DNA from: Alcaligenes faecalis
GTDB lineage: Bacteria > Pseudomonadota > Gammaproteobacteria > Burkholderiales > Burkholderiaceae_B
Reading direction: 5' to 3'
DNA: 64,000 nucleotides
NCBI RefSeq assembly: GCF_005311025.1
Contig: NZ_CP031747.1
Span: forward strand, 744,001 to 808,000
Under the pieces are notes generated by a model. The model was not told where the DNA came from. It worked only from the letters and a program-made list of their open reading frames with translations, and ran no database searches. Positions 52,269 through 60,992 of this stretch are shown here, one piece after another (within the stretch, counting starts at the first letter, position 1; the number at the start of each line of letters is the position of its first letter). A program made the position numbers and the translations under genes.

Positions 52269-52420
52269 AGTGCGATCCCTATACAGCTCGCTGCTCGTTA
52301 AGCAGGCGACAATTAAAGCATTAAGGATAGCAAACTTCAGGCACGTCGTAGCCTCTTCACCCTAGGGAAAAAGCGGACAAATCCGTCTATGGAAATGCCC
52401 GCTTCTTTCTTGCTCTGGAA

Positions 52421-53713
52421 TCAGGCGGCAGGCCGCTCCAGGCCCAGGTGGCCACGCAAGGTAGCGTGTTCGTATTCCTGACGGAACAGCCCGCGTTTTT
52501 GCAGAACCGGAATCACCTGCTCAACAAAGTCACGAATGCCATTGGGCAAGGAAGGCGGCATCAGGTTAAAACCATCCGCGCCTTCGTTGCGCCACCATTG
52601 CTCAATCTGATCCGCAATGGACTCCGGCGTACCGACCATGGTGCAGTGACCGCCGCCAGCAGCGATTCGGCCCAGCAACTGGCGCACTGTCGGTTTTTCC
52701 ATTTCCACAATGCGCAGCATGGTGGCATAACGCCCTTTGGGGCCTTTGAAGCTTTCCAGTGGCGGCAGTGGTGGCACTGGCGCATCCAGCTCCCAATTCA
52801 TGCAGTCCTGGCCGACAAACATGCCCAGCTGACGCAAGGATGTCTCGGCGGGTAGCAATTCGTCCAGCTCTTGCTGCTTGCGGCGCGCCTCTTCCATGGT
52901 GGAGCCCACATAGGTCACCAAACCCGGCATCACGGGCACATCCACGCCACGGCCCGCTTCACGCACGCGTCGTTTGATATCGCGGTAATAGGATTGGGCC
53001 GAGGGCAAGTCATAAGCCACAGCGTAAATAGCCTCCGCTTTGCGCGCGGCCAAATCACGGCCTTGCTCAGAAGCACCTGCCTGAAACAGCACCGGCTGGC
53101 CTTGCGGCGAACGTGGCAAGGTCAAGGGCCCATCCACCAGGAAGTGATCGCCCTTATGCAGGATCTGGCGAACCTGATCCACTTTGGCGTAATCGCCCTT
53201 TCTGTCCATGACCAAAGCACTGTCGCTCCAGGAGTCGAACAGTTGCAATGCGGTATCGACAAACTCTTCAGCCCGCGCATAGCGCCAGGCATGATCGGGC
53301 ATGGCTTCGTAGCCGTGGTTGCGCGCTTCCGAGTCAAACATGGATGTCACCACGTTCCAGCCCATCCGCCCATTGGATACATGATCCAAAGAGCACAACA
53401 TGCGTGCCGCCACAAACGGCGTGTAGAAGGTACTGGAAACGGTACTGATCAAACCGATACGTTCGGTGGCTCGCGCCAGCGCAGCCATCATGGTCAAGGG
53501 TTCCAGAAACCAGCGCGGACCATCGGACACGTTATCGCTGGACTGACCATCGGCAAAGAAGATAGCGTCCAGCTTGCCGCGCTCGGCAATCTGGGTCAGC
53601 TCTTCGTAAAACCGGACATCGCCTAAACGTTCAACCTGAGACTCGGGATGGCGCCAGGCTGCTTTGTGGTGCCCGCAGCCCATAATAAACAAATTGAAAT
53701 GCAGCTGTCTCAT
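52421..53713 (-). CDS. LLM-class flavin-dependent monooxygenase under TPP control
   Basis: 430 residues of the NtaA/SnaA/DszA branch of luciferase-like monooxygenases, which use reduced FMN from a partner reductase. Marks: opening LHFNLFIMGCGHHKAAW, the IAERGKLDAIFFADG stretch, and the NVVTSMFDSEARNHG region typical of this branch. Such enzymes cleave C-N or C-S bonds or oxidise aromatic rings. The gene overlaps the SDR gene by 4 bp (ATGA) and lies in the TPP-riboswitch transcript, so its substrate is probably a thiamine-related molecule. Known LLM enzymes with thiamine substrates are not familiar to me; this is inference. Confidence 0.85.
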   Translation of the reverse strand: MRQLHFNLFIMGCGHHKAAWRHPESQVERLGDVRFYEELTQIAERGKLDAIFFADGQSSDNVSDGPRWFLEPLTMMAALARATERIGLISTVSSTFYTPFVAARMLCSLDHVSNGRMGWNVVTSMFDSEARNHGYEAMPDHAWRYARAEEFVDTALQLFDSWSDSALVMDRKGDYAKVDQVRQILHKGDHFLVDGPLTLPRSPQGQPVLFQAGASEQGRDLAARKAEAIYAVAYDLPSAQSYYRDIKRRVREAGRGVDVPVMPGLVTYVGSTMEEARRKQQELDELLPAETSLRQLGMFVGQDCMNWELDAPVPPLPPLESFKGPKGRYATMLRIVEMEKPTVRQLLGRIAAGGGHCTMVGTPESIADQIEQWWRNEGADGFNLMPPSLPNGIRDFVEQVIPVLQKRGLFRQEYEHATLRGHLGLERPAA

Positions 53714-54492
53714 CCGTTTTTCACCAATCCACCGTCAACAACCAGATTCTGTCCTGTTACGGCACGCGCCCACGGACCGGCGAAGAACAAGGCCGCATCG
53801 GCAAATTCCTCGGGCGTGGTCACGCGGCGCAAGGGTGTGCTGGCCGCAATCAAGTCAAACACCGCTTCGGGCGTGGCCGCGGACGCGTCGGTTGTACGCA
53901 GCAAACCACCGGAAATCATGTTCACGGTAATCTGATCGGGCCCCAGATCGTGCGACAAGGTGCGTGTCATGGACAACAAGGCCGCCTTGGCCGCAGTGTA
54001 ATCGTGGTAAGGCACCACGGGGTTCTGAAACAGGTTCGTGCCGATATTGATAATGCGGCCAAAACCGGCCTGTTTCATGCCAGGCAGGGCGGCCTGTGTA
54101 GTGTTCAAGGCACCGCCCACAATGCCTTCCAGCTGCTGGTTCAGCTGCGTCCACGTCAAGGTATCGGCATGGGGACGGGCATCGCCATTGAAGGAGAACT
54201 CGGGCAAGGCGTTATTGACGACGGTAGTGATGGGCTGGCCAAAGTGCGCCTGCGCCTTGGCAAACAAGGCTTGTACCGAAGCCGCATCCGTCACGTCCGC
54301 TTGCACGGCCAGACATTGCTGCGGAAATTCGTCCGCCAGCGCCTGAGCGGCTGCTTCACTTTTCAGGTAATTGATCACAACTTTTGCGCCCTGGCCTGCA
54401 AAGGCGCGTACCAGGCAAGCCCCCAGGCCGCGTGCGCCGCCGGTGACCAGAACAAGTTGTTGAGAGAGTTCCGAGACGTGTTCCACAGACAT
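53710..54492 (-). CDS. Atypical SDR under TPP control
   Basis: A 260-residue short-chain reductase with NADP fold TGGARGLG (17-24), YTAAK (Tyr165, Lys169) and a C-terminal NLVVDGG segment. Two departures from the norm: the usual NNAG reads NNAL (93-96), and the catalytic Ser position, 13 before Tyr165, is Thr152. The protein resembles 3-oxoacyl-ACP reductases but is unlikely to serve fatty-acid synthesis in this location. ATG 54492 has AAGGAA upstream. Riboswitch control and coupling to the LLM gene suggest conversion of a thiamine-precursor aldehyde, alcohol or ketone. Activity on any real substrate is unproven. Confidence 0.85.
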   Translation of the reverse strand: MSVEHVSELSQQLVLVTGGARGLGACLVRAFAGQGAKVVINYLKSEAAAQALADEFPQQCLAVQADVTDAASVQALFAKAQAHFGQPITTVVNNALPEFSFNGDARPHADTLTWTQLNQQLEGIVGGALNTTQAALPGMKQAGFGRIINIGTNLFQNPVVPYHDYTAAKAALLSMTRTLSHDLGPDQITVNMISGGLLRTTDASAATPEAVFDLIAASTPLRRVTTPEEFADAALFFAGPWARAVTGQNLVVDGGLVKNG

Positions 54493-54552
54493 GACATTCC
54501 TTGCAAGATTTCGGCGAGGATGTCGACCTGCTTGAGACGCAGGGCCATGGAT

Positions 54553-54635
54553 TCGGACATCCCTTCGCCAGTATGAGCTGGATCAGGTTCGACGGGTTTT
54601 ATCTCAGCCCTTCCCAAGAAGGACACCCCGTGCCG
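54553..54635 (-). promoter_or_regulatory. TPP riboswitch, minus-strand copy
   Basis: THI-box landmarks on the minus strand: ACGGGGTGTCC, then GGCTGAGAT, ACCCGTCGAACCTGATCC, and CATACTGGCGAAGGGATG. It lies about 60 bases before the SDR-LLM operon. Thiamine pyrophosphate should turn the operon off. Confidence 0.97.
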
Positions 54636-54673
54636 CAGGCAGACCATAGCATAAATCGGACTCAACCGTATTA

Positions 54674-54702
54674 TTGACATTTGAAAGAAGCTCTCCTACT
54701 CT
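54674..54702 (+). promoter_or_regulatory. Promoter for the plus-strand TPP riboswitch
   Basis: A consensus TTGACA -35 (54674-54679), then 17 bp, then the poor -10 TACTCT (54697-54702). The start would fall just before the aptamer at 54712. Confidence 0.5.
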
Positions 54703-54711
54703 TCTAGCCTG

Positions 54712-54802
54712 TTCCTGGGGGAGTCCTTAACGGGCTGAGACTCCGCATTCAAGCGGTAACCCTTAGAACCTGATCCGGATCATGCCGGCGAAGGGAAAGG
54801 AA
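54712..54802 (+). promoter_or_regulatory. TPP riboswitch, plus-strand copy
   Basis: THI-box landmarks: TGGGGGAGTCC, GGGCTGAGAC, ACCCTTAGAACCTGATCC, and CATGCCGGCGAAGGGA. The closing helix TTCCT/AGGAA brackets it. A hairpin GCCTGTT/AACAGGC (54925-54940) followed by TTTT and the GGGGAG ribosome-binding site may be the switching part. It controls the symporter gene. Confidence 0.97.
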
Positions 54803-54955
54803 ACGCGGCCTGGCAGCCTGCCCGCTCTTGTCTGAGCGGCGCATTCACAAGCTCACACGCCCCATTTCAATCCCTCCATTTTTCTGCGCCCTGTTCTGGC
54901 ACCCTGCCAGCCTGGCCGGTTTGTGCCTGTTCAAACAGGCTTTTGGGGAGATCTC

Positions 54956-56395
54956 ATGCTGGACCAAAGTGCCACCCTCCTGTGGCTCATCGTTTTTTCC
55001 GCCGCTTTTGCCTTAGCCGGGGTGCTGTATGCCCGCCACTACAACAGCTCCCTGGAAGACTTTGTGGTGGCTCGCAACAGCCAAAGCTCGGTCGCTACCA
55101 TTCTGACTTTATTGGCCTCCTCGCTGGGTGCCTGGATTCTGTTCTCGCCCGCACAGGCGGCCAGCTGGGGCGGTTTAAGCGCTGTCATCGGCTATGCCAT
55201 TGGCTCCATGTCGCCCCGTCTGGCCATGATTCCACTCGGCAAGCGCATGCGCGAATTGCTGCCTCGCGGCCATAGCCTGAGCGAGTTTGTCATCGCCCGC
55301 TACGGTCGTCCCATGTATGCGCTGACCCTGGTCATCATGCTGTTTTACATGTTCATCTCCATGACGGCAGAAATCACCGCCATGTCCAAGATGATCACCT
55401 TGATTGCCCCGATTCCTTTATGGGTCACGGCCAGCATTGTGTTGCTGGCCACGCTGATCTACACCTCTTACGGCGGTTTGCGTGCTTCCATCTTCACCGA
55501 CAAGGTGCAGATGTTTGTGATTCTGCCCATGCTGTTCCTGATCGTGATGTTCGGCTGGCAAGCGGTGGGCGGCCCGGTACAGTTGTTTGACAGCGTGAAA
55601 CTGGAAGCCCCACGCCTGATCGAGCTTAGCGATCCCGTAGGCGTGAAGGCTGGCCTGACGTTCTTTGTCGCCATCTTGCTGACCGGCCTGTTTCACCAAG
55701 GTAACTGGCAACGTATCTATGCCGCCAAAGACACCAAGTCCATGCGTCGCGGCTTTTTGTTGGGCGGCTTGTTTGTAGCACCCTTCATCTTCCTGATGGG
55801 CTTGTTTGGCCTGGCCTTTGTTGGTCTGGGCTCGCCCGGTGACAGCTCCGTGGCCTTGTTCAATGTAATTTTGCCGCACGTGCCTGTCTGGTTCCTGGTG
55901 CTGCTGATTCCGTTAGGCCTGTCCCTGGTCATGAGCAGTGCCGATACCGCAATCAGCGCTGTCTCCAGTCTGATTGCCGTGGACTTGAGCCGCATCATGC
56001 CGCATCGCAACACCGCTCAAATGATGAGTCTGGCGCGTTCCCTGATCTGGATTTGCTCCATCCCTGTGCTGTACGCCTCCTCACAAGGCTTTAGCGTACT
56101 GTACTTGTTCCTGCTGGCGGACTTGCTGTGCTCGGCAGCGGCCTTCCCGGTTTTCTTTGGCCTGTACAGCCGCCGCTACGATGGCTTTACGGCCACCATC
56201 AGCACCATCGGTGGTCTGGTCGCCGGTCTGGCCGTATTCCCGCGCCCCAATGGTCCTATGGATTACTTGCTGGAGTCCTTCCTGCTGGCCGCGATTGTGC
56301 CGGTAGTGATCAGTGTTCTGGTCATGCCCTTGCGTCGTCACCTGCCCAAGTTCGATCTAGGGTCTCTGGCTTCCTCCACGCGCGTACTGGACTAA
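54956..56395 (+). CDS. Sodium:solute symporter family transporter under TPP control
   Basis: A 479-residue SSS-family permease with about 13 transmembrane helices. The sodium-site region shows GWQAVGG and GLFHQGNWQRIYAAKD near residues 205-260, typical of the PutP/PanF branch. GGGGAG lies 5 bases before ATG 54956. The TPP riboswitch in the leader means the cell makes it when thiamine is scarce, so it likely imports thiamine or a pyrimidine or thiazole precursor. Predicted TPP-regulated SSS transporters (for example ThiV) have been reported in other bacteria; whether this is one of them needs alignment. Confidence 0.88.
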   Translation: MLDQSATLLWLIVFSAAFALAGVLYARHYNSSLEDFVVARNSQSSVATILTLLASSLGAWILFSPAQAASWGGLSAVIGYAIGSMSPRLAMIPLGKRMRELLPRGHSLSEFVIARYGRPMYALTLVIMLFYMFISMTAEITAMSKMITLIAPIPLWVTASIVLLATLIYTSYGGLRASIFTDKVQMFVILPMLFLIVMFGWQAVGGPVQLFDSVKLEAPRLIELSDPVGVKAGLTFFVAILLTGLFHQGNWQRIYAAKDTKSMRRGFLLGGLFVAPFIFLMGLFGLAFVGLGSPGDSSVALFNVILPHVPVWFLVLLIPLGLSLVMSSADTAISAVSSLIAVDLSRIMPHRNTAQMMSLARSLIWICSIPVLYASSQGFSVLYLFLLADLLCSAAAFPVFFGLYSRRYDGFTATISTIGGLVAGLAVFPRPNGPMDYLLESFLLAAIVPVVISVLVMPLRRHLPKFDLGSLASSTRVLD

Positions 56396-56425
56396 GTCAG
56401 ATGCGCCGAGTTTCGGCTTGAAACA

Positions 56426-56460
56426 AAAACCCCGGTTTGTATGTTGCAAACCGGGGTTTT
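56426..56460. terminator. Bidirectional terminator
   Basis: Stem AAAACCCCGGTTTG / CAAACCGGGGTTTT with a 7-base loop, followed by GTTTT, between the convergent symporter and MotB-like genes. Confidence 0.95.
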
Positions 56461-56471
56461 GTTTTAAAGGC

Positions 56472-57317
56472 TTATGGGACGGGGCTTTCAGGCTGTGCTT
56501 GGGGAGTCTGCACAATAATTTCAACCCGTCGATTCGTCGCGCGACCTTGCGAGGTGCCGTTATCCCCCAAAGGCCGGGTATCGGCATAACCGACAGCGCT
56601 CAAGCGCTGGCTGCCAATTCCGTTGGCTTCCATATAACGCACTACGCTACCGGCACGCGCACCTGACAGTTCCCAGTTGGATGGGTAGCGATAACTACGA
56701 ATCGGCACCGAGTCCGTATGACCTTCAATCACAATAGGATGGGTGGATTTCTGCAGTACGGCAGCCAGTTGGCGTAATACCGTCAAACCTTCCAGCCCCA
56801 GATCCGCACCGCCCGAGTTAAACAGAATTTCGCTATTGATACGAAAGCTCACGGATTGGTCGTTCATGACCACATCGATATTGTCGCCCAAGCCGTCCAG
56901 ATCCAGACCGTGATTGCCTTTGCCTTGTCCCTCACCCTGACCAGCGTCCGGGAAAAGGCCCGCCCCAGCAGGCAACAAACCGGCTCCGTCCTTGCCTGCT
57001 TGGGCCACGACTGTAGCCCCTCCCTGCCCTTGTCCCTGCGCCGCCGTTTGCGCCCGCTTACCCGCAAAGGACAGCATCACAATCATCAAGACCAGCAACA
57101 AGGTCATCATGTCCAGATACGTGGTCAACCAGGCTTCTTCTTCCTCGGGCACCGCCAGCCCTGGATCATTCCAGGGGCGGCTACGACGACGACTGCCCAG
57201 ATTGCTGGCCAGTTGTTGTTCGATTTTGGCGCCGCGAGCTTGCTCCAGTTCCTTTTGCAAGGCTTTCTGGCGGTCAGCAAGTTCACCCAAAGTCAGGTCC
57301 TGCTCCATGTTTCCCAT
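56472..57317 (-). CDS. MotB-like flagellar stator protein (OmpA-type C-terminus)
   Basis: 281 residues. One transmembrane helix near 70-92 carries the proton-binding Asp in YLDMMTLLLVLM. A Gly/Gln-rich linker follows, then a peptidoglycan-binding OmpA-like domain (IEGHTDSVPIRSYRYPSNWELSGARA). Start ATG 57317 lies 5 bp after the MotA-like stop, so they form a pair; an in-frame ATG at 57308 is also possible. It anchors the stator to the wall and couples ion flow to rotation, or acts in a related ion-driven system. No other flagellar genes lie within view except an FlhE-like one. Confidence 0.83.
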   Translation of the reverse strand: MGNMEQDLTLGELADRQKALQKELEQARGAKIEQQLASNLGSRRRSRPWNDPGLAVPEEEEAWLTTYLDMMTLLLVLMIVMLSFAGKRAQTAAQGQGQGGATVVAQAGKDGAGLLPAGAGLFPDAGQGEGQGKGNHGLDLDGLGDNIDVVMNDQSVSFRINSEILFNSGGADLGLEGLTVLRQLAAVLQKSTHPIVIEGHTDSVPIRSYRYPSNWELSGARAGSVVRYMEANGIGSQRLSAVGYADTRPLGDNGTSQGRATNRRVEIIVQTPQAQPESPVP

Positions 57318-57321
57318 GGAA

Positions 57322-58137
57322 TCAGCCCCGTTCCGGAGCCGGGTCCGCGTCATCGTCGCGGCCGCCCCGGTCATTGATCTCGTCCTGATACTGAGCCATG
57401 AAGGAGTTCAGCGTCTCACGCATCAAGGCCGGGCCACGGCGCTGGCTCATCATGGACACACCTTGCATGATCATGTTCATCAGAACCACACGCTGTTCGG
57501 TACGACGCTCCAGCTTCACCGCCACGGGCTTGAAGACCAGATTGGACAGCAGCACGCCGTAGAACGTCGTCATCAAGGCCAGAGCCATTTGCTGACCAAT
57601 AGACGTAATGTCACCATCGCCCAGCAAAAACATCAGGTTGACCAGGCCAATCAGCGTGCCGACCATACCGAAGGCGGGCGCGAAGCTGGCCATCAAACGG
57701 AACAATTGCGCTTCTGCATGTTCACGAGCACGCAAACGGCTGATACGCCATTGCAAAAGGTCTTCAATATCTTCCTGGGGTGCCCGATCAATCACCAACT
57801 GAACGCCGGTTTTCAGAAAAGGGTTGGCCACTTTTTCCAGCGCCTCTTCCACCGCGCGAATATCCCCCATCATCCACAGGCGGGAGATATTGATCAGCTC
57901 GTCCATATCCTGCTGGGTATACAGGCGTTCATTGCGCAGCACGGTGCCGATCAGACCAAAAATACGGACAACTTCGCTTAAGGGATAACTGATAAACGTC
58001 GCGGCCAAGGTACCTACCAGCACCACGGCCAGACTGGGCAGGTCCACAAACAAGGCGGGATTTTCTGCCGTAAAAAACAAGATCACGGCAAACAGCAGCA
58101 CGCTGGCTACGATGCCGATCAGAGTAGAGGGGTTCAT
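57322..58137 (-). CDS. MotA-like stator ion-channel protein
   Basis: 271 residues with four transmembrane segments, shorter than E. coli MotA (295) and nearer PomA/MotC in size. Helix 1 is STLIGIVASVLLFAVILFF; helices 3 and 4 are FGMVGTLIGLVNLMFLL and the MALALMTTFYGVLLSNLVF stretch, with the conserved Pro and Gly residues around AFGMVGT. The cytoplasmic loop between helices 2 and 3 is large, as needed for torque. Start ATG 58137; the codon two earlier is TTG and less likely. Pairs with the MotB-like gene. Whether it is driven by protons or sodium cannot be told. Confidence 0.84.
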   Translation of the reverse strand: MNPSTLIGIVASVLLFAVILFFTAENPALFVDLPSLAVVLVGTLAATFISYPLSEVVRIFGLIGTVLRNERLYTQQDMDELINISRLWMMGDIRAVEEALEKVANPFLKTGVQLVIDRAPQEDIEDLLQWRISRLRAREHAEAQLFRLMASFAPAFGMVGTLIGLVNLMFLLGDGDITSIGQQMALALMTTFYGVLLSNLVFKPVAVKLERRTEQRVVLMNMIMQGVSMMSQRRGPALMRETLNSFMAQYQDEINDRGGRDDDADPAPERG

Positions 58138-58276
58138 GCACAAGTCCTGGTTATGGCCCGATGGGCATCAGGACTACATATCGGCAGTACGGCAGGTTTC
58201 TTTAGGCCTGGACTTTGAGGTGGATCAAGTACAAGAGCAATTAAATCGTTTATTTGGGAAACCGCCTTATTTCAGG

Positions 58277-58732
58277 CTAGCGCTGGTAATTCACCCGTAT
58301 CGAGGCCTGCACACGCACAGGCTCTGTGCTACCCGCCCAGCTCCACACCTCATGCACCAGCACAAAGCCAAGACGCGCATCCTGACCGGCAAAGGCCCTG
58401 GTACTTAATACCGAACCATTCATGTCCACACAGGAGCCGCCTTGCAAGCACAAACGGCTTTTCAGAATGGCGCGCCCATTGTGGTGATAACTGACTTCCA
58501 CCTTGCCTATGCTTGAAGCCTGTGCTCGCACCGCCTCTGCAGGCAGGAAACTTTGCTGGGTGCTGGGCGAGCTGGTGGTGATGGCATTGCTAAGTTGTTC
58601 CCCATCCCAGGCCAAGGAAGCGGCATGACTGGCCAGCGGCATCGAAACCAGGGTTAGTGATATCAAGAATCGACTTAAAAAACTGTTTATAAAAACAGGT
58701 TTTTTATTCTTTTGGACTTTCAGGAAAAACAT
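58277..58732 (-). CDS. FlhE-like secreted protein
   Basis: 151 residues with a long N-region and Sec signal peptide (LISLTLVSMPLASHA, cleavage near residue 37). The mature part resembles FlhE: VEVSYHHNGRAILKSRLCLQGGSCVDMNG, then a TRAFAGQDARLGFVL stretch and the ending VRVQASIRVNYQR. The RLC and VNYxR features are typical of FlhE, a periplasmic flagellar protein of uncertain role. In enterobacteria flhE follows flhBA, but here it stands next to motAB-like genes. Identity is a by-eye judgement and weaker than for the other calls. Confidence 0.55.
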   Translation of the reverse strand: MFFLKVQKNKKPVFINSFLSRFLISLTLVSMPLASHAASLAWDGEQLSNAITTSSPSTQQSFLPAEAVRAQASSIGKVEVSYHHNGRAILKSRLCLQGGSCVDMNGSVLSTRAFAGQDARLGFVLVHEVWSWAGSTEPVRVQASIRVNYQR

Positions 58733-58904
58733 AAGCTGTGTTTTTATACAGATAAAAATAAGTTTCTTAATGATGCCGCGCAGACATCTTAATTTTTTTT
58801 TAACTTTGAGCCGTAAGATACTAATATAAAGAGGATTTTTTCTGGTAGCATAAGCGCATAAATTCTCTCCGCCCTTCTGTTTCTCGCCTACCGGGAACTG
58901 AAAA

Positions 58905-59909
58905 ATGCCTCAGACCAGAACAAATAAATTCATTCGACGTGCGCTATGTGTTTTATTTCTAGCGCCTTTTTCGATTTCGTCCTTTGCGCAGACACTGGCG
59001 CTGGCCGAGCCATCCACACTGGATGAAGCCACAGCCGCCATCAGCTACAACGTGCCGCATCTGGTTTTCGAGAAAAACCTGCAGCCTATCAGCTATAGCG
59101 AGAACGATAGCCGCCGCGCGCTTAATGCCCTTAAACACGACGCCCTGATCCAGCACGCGGCCCTGCGTTCGGAAATTGCCTTTGTGCAGGATCTGGAATC
59201 GTCTACTGTGCTGTACCAGAAAAACAGCGACGCCGTTCGCCCCATTGCCTCCATCTCCAAGCTGATGACAGCCCTGGTCGTGGCTGAATCCGGCCTGCCC
59301 ATGGATGAAATGCTGGAGATCATCGACGAAGATGTGGACCGCGTCAAATACTCCAGCTCGCGTCTTAGCGTTGGCTCCAAACTGAGCCGTGCCGACATGA
59401 TGCACCTGGCGCTGATGTCGTCGGAAAACCGGGCTGCCCACGCGTTGGGGCGCAGCTATCCCGGTGGGTTGTCTGCTTTTGTGCGCGCCATGAATGACAA
59501 GGCACGTGCCTTGGGTATGCGCAATACGCGTTTTGTAGAGCCTACCGGCTTGTCCAGCGACAACGTGTCCAGCCCGCGTGATCTGGTCAAGTTACTGACG
59601 GCCACCAGCCAGCATGCCCGTATCCAGCAATACACCACGAATGATCAGTACTCCGTGCAGCCTGTACGTGGTCGCCAACTGGTGTTCAACAATACCAATC
59701 GTTTGGTGAAAAACGCCAATTGGGATATTCAGGTCTCCAAAACCGGCTTCATCAACGAAGCGGGCGAATGCCTGGTAATGCTGACCAAGATCGAAGATCG
59801 TGAAGTGGCTATTGTGCTGCTGAACTCCTCGGGACGTTACTCGCGTATCGGTGACGCCGTACGTATCCGCGATCTGGTTGAAAAATCCAACGGCTTGGCC
59901 ATGCTGTAA
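58905..59909 (+). CDS. pbpG: D-alanyl-D-alanine endopeptidase (PbpG/PBP7-like)
   Basis: A 334-residue low-molecular-weight penicillin-binding protein with a signal peptide (CVLFLAPFSISSFAQ). Active-site motifs: SISK with nucleophile Ser116 and Lys119, SSEN, and KTGF in VSKTGFINEAG. It cleaves D-Ala-mDAP crosslinks in the cell wall. It resembles PBP7 (PbpG) in length. The 170-bp region ahead is AT-rich. The downstream LysR gene begins 11 bp after its stop on the same strand. Confidence 0.9.
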   Translation: MPQTRTNKFIRRALCVLFLAPFSISSFAQTLALAEPSTLDEATAAISYNVPHLVFEKNLQPISYSENDSRRALNALKHDALIQHAALRSEIAFVQDLESSTVLYQKNSDAVRPIASISKLMTALVVAESGLPMDEMLEIIDEDVDRVKYSSSRLSVGSKLSRADMMHLALMSSENRAAHALGRSYPGGLSAFVRAMNDKARALGMRNTRFVEPTGLSSDNVSSPRDLVKLLTATSQHARIQQYTTNDQYSVQPVRGRQLVFNNTNRLVKNANWDIQVSKTGFINEAGECLVMLTKIEDREVAIVLLNSSGRYSRIGDAVRIRDLVEKSNGLAML

Positions 59910-59919
59910 GACGCCCTTC

Positions 59920-60834
59920 GTGCCCCAGCTCAAACTGCTTGAAGACTTCGTAACCCTGGCTCGTGCGGGCAGTTTTGTTCGGGCAGCAGAGCAACGCCAC
60001 GTCACACATCCAGCATTTGGACGCCGCATTCGGGCCTTGGAAACATGGGTAGGCACACCCTTGGTGGAGCGCAGCAGCCTGCCCATCACGCTAACGCCGG
60101 AAGGACAGGTGTTTTACAACACGGCCAATCAAGTGCTGGAACAACTGAACCGCGTTCGCCGGCAATTGCAGGCCTCGGATCAAGCCGGACAAGGCAGCTT
60201 GCGCATTGCTACCGGCCGTAGCCTGGCACGCACCTTGGTCACGGACTGGGTCAGCCGTCTGCAAAAAGGCAGCCACGCCCCTTTGTCGGCCCATATACCT
60301 ATCGACATCAGCACCGGCATGATGGCCGATATGGCCAAGCTGTTGGCCCAAGGCAAAACCGACTTTCTGTGCTGTTATGAACACCCGGCCTTGTCAATTG
60401 AACTGCTGGCCGAGCAAGTGACGTATATGACCATCGCCACTGACAAATTGGTGCCTACCTGTCAGCGCCGCAAGAACGGCACACCTTTATATGAACTCAA
60501 TGCCGATAGCGGACGCAGCATTCCTTTGATTTCATATTCAGGCGGCTTGGCCATGGCCCGCATTCTGGGCGACAAGCTGCACCACTTTCCCTATCCCCTG
60601 GTCAGCACGGTGCGTTGTGATTCGCTGGATACGGCAATGGGCTCGGTATTGAAAGGCATGGGCGTAGCCTGGTTACCCCTGTCCATGATTGCCAATGAAT
60701 GTCGTCGCGGCACGCTGGTGCAATTGGGCGGCAAAGGCGACGAGATTGCCTTTGAAGTTCGTCTGTATCGCTCCCGAGCCCCGCTCTCGGATCTGGCAGA
60801 GTCCGTCTGGGCCTTCACCCAGCAGGGGCGATAA
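59920..60834 (+). CDS. LysR-family regulator
   Basis: 304 residues. I chose GTG 59920 because the LTTR helix-turn-helix begins at once (PQLKLLEDFVTLARAGSFVRA, then HVTHPAFGRRIRALE); upstream in-frame residues come from inside pbpG. The effector domain begins near residue 90. The gene is followed by a Bug protein and an AstE-like deacylase on the same strand, and it probably controls them. An ATGTGC-N7-GCACAT dyad lies at 60863-60881, just past its end, a candidate target site. Confidence 0.87.
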   Translation: MPQLKLLEDFVTLARAGSFVRAAEQRHVTHPAFGRRIRALETWVGTPLVERSSLPITLTPEGQVFYNTANQVLEQLNRVRRQLQASDQAGQGSLRIATGRSLARTLVTDWVSRLQKGSHAPLSAHIPIDISTGMMADMAKLLAQGKTDFLCCYEHPALSIELLAEQVTYMTIATDKLVPTCQRRKNGTPLYELNADSGRSIPLISYSGGLAMARILGDKLHHFPYPLVSTVRCDSLDTAMGSVLKGMGVAWLPLSMIANECRRGTLVQLGGKGDEIAFEVRLYRSRAPLSDLAESVWAFTQQGR

Positions 60835-60862
60835 ACACACAAGCAACCGAAAAAGCACGCCT

Positions 60863-60881
60863 ATGTGCCGCAACAGCACAT
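60863..60881. promoter_or_regulatory. Dyad ATGTGC-N7-GCACAT upstream of the Bug gene
   Basis: Six-base arms, 7-bp gap, 110 bp before the Bug start and next to a LysR gene. A plausible LysR binding site. Confidence 0.4.
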
Positions 60882-60992
60882 CGCAAGTAGCCGCAGCAGA
60901 CACAATACCCTTTCATAACTAAGGATAAACAGGCCCGCAGCGCGCACACTGGCCGCTGCTTGGAAACCTATCCATCGAACGGGGAGCACATC

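Noticed and set aside
54375-54680. Short frame crossing the minus-strand TPP riboswitch
   Set aside because: It runs through the aptamer and into the SDR gene in another frame. The SDR start at 54492 has a good ribosome-binding site and the riboswitch explains the upstream sequence.
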